Shown here piece by piece: positions 1 to 5,994 of a stretch of 9,496 nt of DNA (its first letter is position 1; each line of letters opens with the position of its first letter). A program made the translations under genes and the position numbers. The notes under the pieces were generated by a model. The model made no database searches. It had not been told where the DNA came from and saw only the letters and a list, made by a program, of their open reading frames with translations. Source of the DNA: CAZRGV01 sp964599655 (lineage in GTDB: Bacteria; Planctomycetota; Planctomycetia; Isosphaerales; Isosphaeraceae); contig CAZRGV010000192.1 of assembly GCA_964599655.1 (NCBI GenBank), forward strand, positions 1-9,496, read 5' to 3'.

Positions 1-261
1 TGGGGATTTCGGGGAGTTTTCCGAGGATGCGGGTCGGGTTGCGCGGGTTGTGAGGGGCGGAGCGGAGCCGCAAGGCGAGCTGTGGCGGTGGGTTTGGCGG
101 GCTCGACCCATCGGAATGGCCATTTGGTGGAGTGCGATCATGCGAACGGAGAGTTTGCGCTGGTGATTCAGGACGGGGGCGGCGAGAATCGGAGGAACAC
201 GCGACAAGCGGTTCGAGAGCTGCGACGCGGCCGGCAAGGGTTGTGTCGGCGCTCCCGCCTC

Positions 262-267
262 GAGGAA
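262..267 (+). promoter_or_regulatory. Shine-Dalgarno site fixing the start of the DUF1549/DUF1553 gene
   Basis: GAGGAA lies 5 bases before the ATG at 273 and 8 bases before a second ATG at 276. The protein that starts here opens with a basic stretch and then a hydrophobic segment, as an export signal should. The same frame is open further upstream to an ATG at 132, but that extension is arginine-rich with no recognisable character and hides the signal sequence internally. This site therefore favours the 273 start. Confidence 0.6.
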
Positions 268-272
268 TCTGG

Positions 273-3200
273 ATGATGAAGGCGATCGATCGGAAGTCCG
301 CGAGGTGGCGGACGTTGCTGTTTGCCGGGCTGTTCGTCAATTGGGTTGGACTCGGTGCGAGGGGGGACGCGGCGGACGTCCGGGACTTTGACGCGACGGT
401 GGCGCCGTTGTTGATCCGTCGATGCCTCGACTGCCACATGGGGTCCGAGGCGAAGGGGAAGCTCGACCTGTCGCGACGTGCGTCGGCGCTGGAAGGTGGG
501 GAGAGCGGGCCGGCGATCGTGCCGGGGTCTCTGGACGAGAGCCTGCTTTGGGAGAAGGTGGAACTTGACGAGATGCCGCCCAAGCATCCGTTGCCGGCGG
601 AGGAGAAGGCGGTGCTGCGGGCCTGGATCGAGTCGGGCGCGCGCTGGGGGGGCGACCCGATCGACCCGTATGGGGCGACGACGGACCGACGGGCGGGGCG
701 AGACTGGTGGGCCTTTCAGCCGCTTTCTCAACCGGCGTGGCCGGCGGTTCGCGATGCCTCCTGGAGTGCCAATCCGATCGATCGGTTCATCCTCGGACAT
801 CTCGAAGCGAGGGGGCTTCAACCGGCGTCGCGAGCGGATCGGCGGACGCTGATTCGTCGCGTCACCTTCGACCTGATCGGATTGCCGCCGACGCCGGAGG
901 AGGTGGCGGCGTTCGAGGCCGACGATCGGGCCGACGCCTACGAGCGGCTGGTCGACCGGCTGCTGGCCTCGCCGGAGTATGGCGCGAGGTGGGCGAGGCT
1001 CTGGCTCGACCTGGCCCGTTACGGCGAGAGTAACGGATTCGAGCACGACGAGTTCCGGCCACATGCCTGGCCGTATCGCGACTGGGTCATTCGTTCGTTC
1101 AACGAAGACATGCCTTATGATGAATTCATGCGGTTCCAGATTGCCGGGGACGTGTTGCGGCCCGACGATCCGGAGGCGATCGAGGCGACCGGGTTCCTTG
1201 TGGCCGGGGCGTACGACAGCGTGGGGCAGACGCAGCAGAGCGAGGCGATGCGGCGCGTGGTGCGGCAGGACGAGCTGGAGGACATCGTGGGCACGGTGGG
1301 CCAGACGTTTCTCGGTCTGACAATTCAATGCGCCCGCTGCCACGATCACAAGTTCGACCCGATCCGGCAGGCCGAATATTACCGGCTTTGCGCGGCGTTG
1401 GGAGGGGTGCGGCACGGTGAGCGCGATCTCTCGGCGATCGACCCCGAGATCCAAGCCGCGAGGCGGCGTTTAGATGATCTTATCGTGATGCGAGATCGGA
1501 TCGAGGGACCGGCGCGTTTGGCGATTTTGGGGGCGTCGAGGGGGGGCGGTGCGGTGCGTCCGCCCGATCCGATCGCGCGCTGGGACTTCGACCGAGGGCT
1601 CGAGGACCGCGTGGGGGGCCTTCACGGAACGCTGAGCGGCGGGGCCCGGCTTTCGTCGGAGGGGTTGGTGGTTGATGGGTCCTCGGGTTTTGTGTTGACG
1701 TTGCCGCTGGCGACGGATCTGAGGGCGAAAACGCTGGAAGCCTGGGTACGGCTCGACAATCTGTCGCAGGCGGGGGGGGCGGTGGTCAGCGTGCAAACGA
1801 CGGGCGGCGGGGCGTTTGACGCGATCGTGTTCGCCGAGCGAGAACCGGGCCAGTGGATGGCGGGTAGCGAGGGGTTTGCGCGGACTCGAAGCTTCCAGGG
1901 ACCGAAGGAGACGGAGGCGAATCAACGGGCGGTTCAAGTGGCGATCGCCTACGACGCGGACGGCACGATCCGGGCGTATCGCGACGGGGCGCCCTACGGA
2001 CGGCCTTACGAGAGCGATGGACCGAAGACGTTCCCGGCCGGTCGGTCGGAGGTCCTTTTCGGGCTGAGGCATGGGCGACCGGGCGGGAATCGCATGCTTT
2101 CGGGCCGGATCCTCCGAGCACAAATTTATGATCGGGCGTTGAGCGCGGAGGAGGTCGCGGCGTCGGCACGGACGGGTGGGGCGTTCGTGACGCCGGAGGA
2201 GATCGCCGAGGCGTTACCACCGGAACCGCGCGCCGAGCACGCGAGGCTGCTGGCGGAGATCGCGTCGCTTCGCGAGCGGCTGGCCGGCTGGAGCCGACGG
2301 GCGTACGCGGTGTCTCCACGGCCGTCGGAGCCGACGCGGCGTTTGATTCGAGGGAATCCGGCGACGCCGGGGGAATTGGTTTCGGCGGGGGGCGTCGAGG
2401 CGATCACGGGGCTTTCGGCCGATTTTGGACTGGCGGCGGACGCGCCCGATTCCGAGCGTCGGATCAAGCTGGCGAACTGGCTCAGCGATCCGAACAACCC
2501 CCTGCCGGCGAGGGTGATCGTCAACCGGCTCTGGCAGGCGCATTTTGGCGTGGGGCTGGTGGAGACGCCTAGCGACTTCGGCTTCAACGGGGGCCGGCCG
2601 TCGCATCCGGAGCTGCTTGACTGGCTGGCGTCGGAGCTGTTGAGGCGGGGTTGGAGCCTGAAGCGGATGCAACGGCTGATGGTGACATCGTCCACGTATC
2701 AACAATCGTCGCGGCTAAACGCGGAGGCGATGCGCGGGGATGCGTCGAACCGTTGGTTGTGGCGGAAGTCGCCGACGCGGCTGGACGCGGAAATGGTCCG
2801 AGACGCGATGCTGGCCGTTTCGGGGGCGTTGAACCCGGTCGCGGGTGGGCCGGGTTTCCGCGAGTTCGCGGTGTCCCAGGCGGTGGGGACGACGACAAAT
2901 CGCTACACGGCGGTGGCGGCCTCCGGCCCTGAATTTGACCGGCGGACGATTTATCGCGCGTGGGCCCGAGGCGGACGGAACGGGTTTCTCGATGCGTTCG
3001 ACTGCCCGGACCCGTCGACGGTGGCGCCTCGACGCGCGGTGACCACAACACCCCTGCAAGCCTTGACGTTGCTGAACAACGCGTTGACGCTTCGCCTGGC
3101 GGAGCGGTTCGCGGAGCGGCTGCGGCGCGAGGCGGGGGACGATCCCGAGCGGCAGGTGGTTCGGGCCTATCAACTCGCGTTTGGCCGGTTTCCGGATGAG

Positions 3201-3299
3201 GTCGAGCGGGAACAGGCCAAGCGGGTGGTGGAGCGGTTCGGACCCGCCGTTTTGGCGCGGGCGATCTTCAACAGCAACGAATTCTTGTACATTGATTGA
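273..3299 (+). CDS. Secreted planctomycete cytochrome C-like / DUF1549 / LamG / DUF1553 protein
   Basis: Full-length protein of 1008 aa, exported. Residues about 12-33 form a signal-peptide-like hydrophobic segment after a basic start. A planctomycete cytochrome C-like (PSC1) domain follows, with a CxxCH motif at residues 51-55 (CLDCH), suited to covalent haem. DUF1549 spans roughly residues 165-370 and contains a second CxxCH (C353, C356, H357) followed by the family's DHKFDP signature. Residues about 431-633 resemble a LamG/concanavalin-like domain (ARWDFD near the start, AQIYDRALS near the end), which usually binds carbohydrate. A short coiled-coil-like helix lies at about 655-673. DUF1553 fills about 720-1005, with the typical NRLWQAHFG and TSSTYQQSS signatures. 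The family is expanded in planctomycetes and proposed to act with DUF1501 partners on complex polysaccharides; the actual substrate is unknown. The next gene is a DUF1501 gene only 35 bases downstream, the standard arrangement. Domain identity is strong; the biochemical role is inferred. Confidence 0.93.
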   Translation: MMKAIDRKSARWRTLLFAGLFVNWVGLGARGDAADVRDFDATVAPLLIRRCLDCHMGSEAKGKLDLSRRASALEGGESGPAIVPGSLDESLLWEKVELDEMPPKHPLPAEEKAVLRAWIESGARWGGDPIDPYGATTDRRAGRDWWAFQPLSQPAWPAVRDASWSANPIDRFILGHLEARGLQPASRADRRTLIRRVTFDLIGLPPTPEEVAAFEADDRADAYERLVDRLLASPEYGARWARLWLDLARYGESNGFEHDEFRPHAWPYRDWVIRSFNEDMPYDEFMRFQIAGDVLRPDDPEAIEATGFLVAGAYDSVGQTQQSEAMRRVVRQDELEDIVGTVGQTFLGLTIQCARCHDHKFDPIRQAEYYRLCAALGGVRHGERDLSAIDPEIQAARRRLDDLIVMRDRIEGPARLAILGASRGGGAVRPPDPIARWDFDRGLEDRVGGLHGTLSGGARLSSEGLVVDGSSGFVLTLPLATDLRAKTLEAWVRLDNLSQAGGAVVSVQTTGGGAFDAIVFAEREPGQWMAGSEGFARTRSFQGPKETEANQRAVQVAIAYDADGTIRAYRDGAPYGRPYESDGPKTFPAGRSEVLFGLRHGRPGGNRMLSGRILRAQIYDRALSAEEVAASARTGGAFVTPEEIAEALPPEPRAEHARLLAEIASLRERLAGWSRRAYAVSPRPSEPTRRLIRGNPATPGELVSAGGVEAITGLSADFGLAADAPDSERRIKLANWLSDPNNPLPARVIVNRLWQAHFGVGLVETPSDFGFNGGRPSHPELLDWLASELLRRGWSLKRMQRLMVTSSTYQQSSRLNAEAMRGDASNRWLWRKSPTRLDAEMVRDAMLAVSGALNPVAGGPGFREFAVSQAVGTTTNRYTAVAASGPEFDRRTIYRAWARGGRNGFLDAFDCPDPSTVAPRRAVTTTPLQALTLLNNALTLRLAERFAERLRREAGDDPERQVVRAYQLAFGRFPDEVEREQAKRVVERFGPAVLARAIFNSNEFLYID

Positions 3300-3334
3300 T
3301 TGGAATGAAGCGGCGAGGCGCCGGGGACGGTTCA

Positions 3335-4756
3335 ATGCGGCGACGCGAGTTTCTTTCCTGGGTCGGCAACGGGCTCTTCAGCGCGGCGGCGGCCGGGTTG
3401 TGGCTGCGTGATGGGACGGTGCGAGCGGGCGTTCCGGGCGAGGCGACGCCGCCGTGCCCGCACTTCGCGCCGAAGGCGACTCGGGCTATTCACATCTGTT
3501 GTGTTGGCGCACTCAGTCATATTGACACATTCGATTACAAGCCAAGTCTGATCCAGATGCATGGGAAGTCGCTCCCGTCGTCGGAGCGGCCCGACGTCTT
3601 CTTCGGCCAAGTGGGCTTGCTCCGCCAGCCGGACTGGGGCTTTCAGCGGCGAGGGGAGAGCGGGCTCTGGGTGTCGGATCTGTTTCCGAACCTGGGCGCG
3701 GTGGCCGACGAGCTGACGGTTATTCATTCCATGTATGCTGAAACGTCGAATCATACACCCGCGACGTTTCAGGAGAACAGCGGGTTCCGGCTCAACGGGT
3801 TTCCGGTGCTGGGATCGTGGCTGAGCTACGGGCTCGGGTCGGAGGCGGACGATCTGCCCGCGTTCGTGGTGATTCCGGACGCGAGGGAGTTGCCGGCGGG
3901 CGGGTCGATCAACTGGACGAACGGATTTCTGCCGGCGCGGCATCAAGGGGTGGTCATTCGGTCGAAAGGCGATCCGATTGACGACCTGTTCCCCTCGCGT
4001 CCCATCGCCGACGACGCCGATCGCGCGGCGCGGTCGCTGGCGGCGGCGATGAACCGGCACCACCTCGAACAGCACGACGGCGACGATGCGCTGTCGGCGC
4101 GCATCCGGGGCTACGAGCTCGCCGCTCGCATGCAAATGGCGGTTCCCGAAGTCACCGGATTGGCAGGAGAGACCGCCGAGGTCGAGGCGCTGTACGGGCT
4201 GGATCGCGAGGAGACCCGGGATTTTGGCCGGGCCTGTTTGATCGCGCGCCGGTTGCTCGAGCGTGGGGTGCGGTTCGTGCAACTGTATTCGGGCGGCACG
4301 TTCGGCAGTCCTCGGCGCAACTGGGACGGGCATGAAGACATGAAGGCCAATCACGGGCAGGAGGCGTTGCGGATCGATCAACCGGTCGCTGCCCTGCTCA
4401 AGGACCTTCGCCGTCGCGGATTGCTGGAGGATACGCTTGTGCTGTTCACCACCGAGTTCGGCCGGACGCCGTTCACGCAATCGGCCGCGGACGTCGTGGG
4501 CAAAGGTCGCGATCACAATCAGTACGGGTTCACCGTCTGGATGGCGGGCGCCGGCCTGAAGCACGGGATGAGTTACGGCTCGACCGACGAGATCGGCTGG
4601 AAGGCCGCGGAGAACCCGGTTCACTGGCACGACTTCCACGCCACGGTGCTGCACCTGCTCGGGATCGATCACGAACGGCTGACGTATTACCACAACGGCA
4701 TTCGACGCCGCCTGACGAACGTGCATGGGAATGTGATCAAGGAGGTCCTGGCCTGA
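3335..4756 (+). CDS. DUF1501 family exported protein, sulfatase/phosphatase-like
   Basis: Protein of 473 aa, normal for DUF1501. It starts with a twin-arginine export signal (RRREFL, residues 2-7) and a hydrophobic alanine/glycine-rich stretch to about residue 24, so it is probably exported folded by the Tat pathway. Family signatures visible include SHIDTFD (61-67), a HEDMKANHG-type segment in the middle, TTEFGRTP (372-379), D393-H394 in GRDHNQYGF, and a C-terminal HDFHATVLHLLGIDH block (H432, D433, H435). The conserved Asp/His/Glu residues fit the metal-binding alkaline-phosphatase/sulfatase superfamily fold to which DUF1501 is assigned; no substrate is known. The ATG at 3335 is preferred because GGGGA sits 7 bases upstream and it places the twin arginines at the very N-terminus. 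An ATG at 3305, nearly abutting the previous stop, is possible but lacks a good ribosome site. Very likely co-transcribed with the upstream DUF1549/DUF1553 gene. Confidence 0.92.
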   Translation: MRRREFLSWVGNGLFSAAAAGLWLRDGTVRAGVPGEATPPCPHFAPKATRAIHICCVGALSHIDTFDYKPSLIQMHGKSLPSSERPDVFFGQVGLLRQPDWGFQRRGESGLWVSDLFPNLGAVADELTVIHSMYAETSNHTPATFQENSGFRLNGFPVLGSWLSYGLGSEADDLPAFVVIPDARELPAGGSINWTNGFLPARHQGVVIRSKGDPIDDLFPSRPIADDADRAARSLAAAMNRHHLEQHDGDDALSARIRGYELAARMQMAVPEVTGLAGETAEVEALYGLDREETRDFGRACLIARRLLERGVRFVQLYSGGTFGSPRRNWDGHEDMKANHGQEALRIDQPVAALLKDLRRRGLLEDTLVLFTTEFGRTPFTQSAADVVGKGRDHNQYGFTVWMAGAGLKHGMSYGSTDEIGWKAAENPVHWHDFHATVLHLLGIDHERLTYYHNGIRRRLTNVHGNVIKEVLA

Positions 4757-4764
4757 TCGAGAAT

Positions 4765-4782
4765 CGACCCCTGGCGGGGTCG
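4765..4782 (+). terminator. GC-rich hairpin after the DUF1501 gene, possible terminator
   Basis: A perfect 7-bp inverted repeat, CGACCCC and GGGGTCG, closes a 4-base loop TGGC, starting 9 bases after the DUF1501 stop codon. It sits where an operon should end. No T-run follows, so it does not meet the classical intrinsic terminator pattern; it may be a weak terminator or a 3'-end stabilising structure. Confidence 0.4.
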
Positions 4783-4880
4783 TCCGAGGGAGCGCGTGTT
4801 CTGGGTACGTGGACTCGCGATAGGGGGCCCACGGCTCGGTTCGGGGGTGGACGCGCGGATTCCTGGGATCGAGAGACTCA

Positions 4881-4930
4881 TTGCTTGCATTCCGTTGTGT
4901 TACGTTGTAGGAATTAAAGACTATTTTGAT
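4881..4930 (+). promoter_or_regulatory. AT-rich putative promoter/operator region of the A-B-C operon
   Basis: This stretch is markedly richer in A and T than everything around it. TTGCAT at 4885-4890 followed after 17 bases by TAGGAA at 4908-4913 could be a weak sigma-70 -35/-10 pair (the -10 matches only three of six consensus bases). Inside lie two copies of CGTTGT (4893-4898 and 4903-4908), exactly 10 bases apart, and inverted arms ATTCC (4889-4893) and GGAAT (4910-4914). One helical turn between copies would suit a regulator's operator. It would leave a 5' leader of about 200 bases before gene A. No transcription start can be proved from sequence. Confidence 0.35.
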
Positions 4931-5105
4931 TCTCTGCCGTGGCCGGAGCGTCGTCGAACGTTTTTGGCGATTTCGATGGTGAGCGTCCCGACGGTGGCGT
5001 GGGGCGGCACGGTGTGATGGAATTCGTGGAATCCGGGTTTCCGATTCTGGCTCATCTTGGCGCAACTGGAATGCGTTGTCTGAGCCGAACGAACCCACGA
5101 GGGCG

Positions 5106-5111
5106 AGGTGA
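5106..5111 (+). promoter_or_regulatory. Shine-Dalgarno site for gene A
   Basis: AGGTGA ends 5 bases before the ATG at 5117 and decides between two in-frame starts. The alternative GTG at 5108 would lie within this site and add only three residues; it has GAGGG at 5099-5103 upstream with a 4-base gap, so it cannot be fully excluded. Confidence 0.5.
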
Positions 5112-5116
5112 CCGCG

Positions 5117-5989
5117 ATGCCCAAGAAGAAGGCCGAAGGCCGGGAAATCGACGCGCTGGTGCAGCGGCTGATCCTGGTGCTGGAATCCCAGCGGCGTCTG
5201 GGAGGTGACGCGTATCCGCCGACGCTCGAGCGACTTGGGAAGCTCTGCGAATTACTCCCGACAGATGAGCGCTTGAAAACCGCAGCCAGCAAGTCGAGCT
5301 TTACGGCTCGAGCCGTGGTGGCTCGGAAGCGGAACCGGACGCCCTTGCTGAATTCGCCGGTGATTCTGAAGGAATCGATCGAGGACGAGGACGAAGCGAC
5401 GTCGATCGCCTGCGCGTTGCTGGTGGACCTGGTTCGCGATCATCGCACGCGCTCGAACGTCGCGTTCTCGATCGTGGATTTGAAGAAGAAGCTTCCCGAG
5501 GCGCTCAGGAAGGCGTTTCAGAAGGGGGTCGAGCGGGGCATGGAGTGGCAGTCGTTGCCGCCGGAGGTTGCGTGGGTCTGGGTGAATCGCTCGCCGCGCC
5601 TCTTCCTGCGGGAAGATCTGCGCCCGTCGGGGAGCGATCGGGTCGCTTCGGAACCTCGGATCGAGGACCGGACGGCTCAAGCGAGCGATCTGGGGACAAC
5701 GCGCGAGGCGGTTACCGTCGAACGCGACTTCGCGACGGCGTTTCGCGAGGCGTTCGATCGGATTGACCGGCAAAACGGCGCGACGAATTTTGTCAAGCTG
5801 GCGGAGCTTCGCCGATCGTTGCCGGAGTTCGACCGATTCCAGTTCGACGAGGGGCTGAACCGGCTCCGAGATCAAGGGGTGTTCTCGCTCGACAGTCACG
5901 AGGGAAACTATGGGCAACTGACTTCCGAAGAACGTGAGGCGGGCCTCCGTGAAGCGGGCTCCTTGCTGGTCTATGTTTCCCGGAGGTAA
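5117..5989 (+). CDS. Gene A: unknown protein with two related winged-helix-like segments
   Basis: Protein of 290 aa that I do not recognise as a named family. It has a lysine-rich start, no signal peptide and no membrane segment, so it should be cytoplasmic. Residues about 8-110 are mostly helical and charged. Two later stretches look like diverged copies of one unit: residues about 114-165 (N114, then LKKKLPE ending at E128, then R..F..GVERG) and about 224-289 (N224, then LRRSLPE ending at E237, then R..FDEGLNRL..QGVFSL). The helix-helix pattern ending in a short beta-like stretch (VFSLDSHEG, LLVYVSRR) resembles winged helix domains, suggesting DNA binding or protein docking. The middle (about 168-205) is polar and probably a flexible linker. 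It is the first gene of the operon and its TAA overlaps the first ATG of gene B. Function is inferred only from context: a specificity or adaptor subunit for the ATPase and nuclease that follow, or the operon's regulator. Confidence 0.8.
   Translation: MPKKKAEGREIDALVQRLILVLESQRRLGGDAYPPTLERLGKLCELLPTDERLKTAASKSSFTARAVVARKRNRTPLLNSPVILKESIEDEDEATSIACALLVDLVRDHRTRSNVAFSIVDLKKKLPEALRKAFQKGVERGMEWQSLPPEVAWVWVNRSPRLFLREDLRPSGSDRVASEPRIEDRTAQASDLGTTREAVTVERDFATAFREAFDRIDRQNGATNFVKLAELRRSLPEFDRFQFDEGLNRLRDQGVFSLDSHEGNYGQLTSEEREAGLREAGSLLVYVSRR
5982..5986 (+). promoter_or_regulatory. Shine-Dalgarno site for gene B inside the end of gene A
   Basis: GGAGG lies in the last codons of gene A. It is only 2 bases from the ATG at 5989, too close for efficient use, but 8 bases from the in-frame ATG at 5995, which is therefore preferred. 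The placement means ribosomes finishing gene A can restart on gene B. Confidence 0.6.
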
Positions 5990-5994
5990 TGCTC

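Larger units (their letters stand above)
4757..5116. other. Intergenic region between two operons (360 bases)
   Basis: This is the longest non-coding gap in the window. It contains a GC hairpin directly behind the DUF1501 gene (4765-4782), an AT-rich stretch with short repeats (about 4881-4930), then about 170 bases of ordinary GC-rich sequence before gene A. Short open frames exist at 4796-5017 and 4939-5208, but they have no convincing ribosome site or recognisable protein character and overlap one another. I see no tRNA, attachment site or insertion-sequence end. Confidence 0.6.

Noticed and set aside
132..272. In-frame 47-residue N-terminal extension of the DUF1549/DUF1553 protein from the ATG at 132
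   Set aside because: It is arginine-rich without family similarity, would bury the signal peptide, and lacks a good ribosome site, whereas the ATG at 273 has GAGGAA 5 bases upstream.
1..276. Open frames at the left edge (1-276 and 2-166, + strand) as the tail of an upstream gene
   Set aside because: Several frames are open at once, as expected in GC-rich DNA; none shows recognisable protein features, and 1-276 overlaps the true start at 273. A real upstream tail cannot be excluded without more sequence.
774..785. Perfect 12-bp palindrome CCGATCGATCGG
   Set aside because: It lies inside a coding region in codons for Pro-Ile-Asp-Arg; GATC/CGATCG words are frequent in this GC-rich sequence and no regulatory context is evident.
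4796..5017. 73-codon + strand frame in the intergenic region
   Set aside because: Starts at a GTG without a ribosome site, has no recognisable features, and spans the AT-rich likely promoter.
3332..5098. 588-codon open frame on the - strand opposite the DUF1501 gene
   Set aside because: It is the shadow of a well-identified + strand gene in high-GC DNA: Arg/Pro/His-rich, no domain, and it crosses the operon gap.
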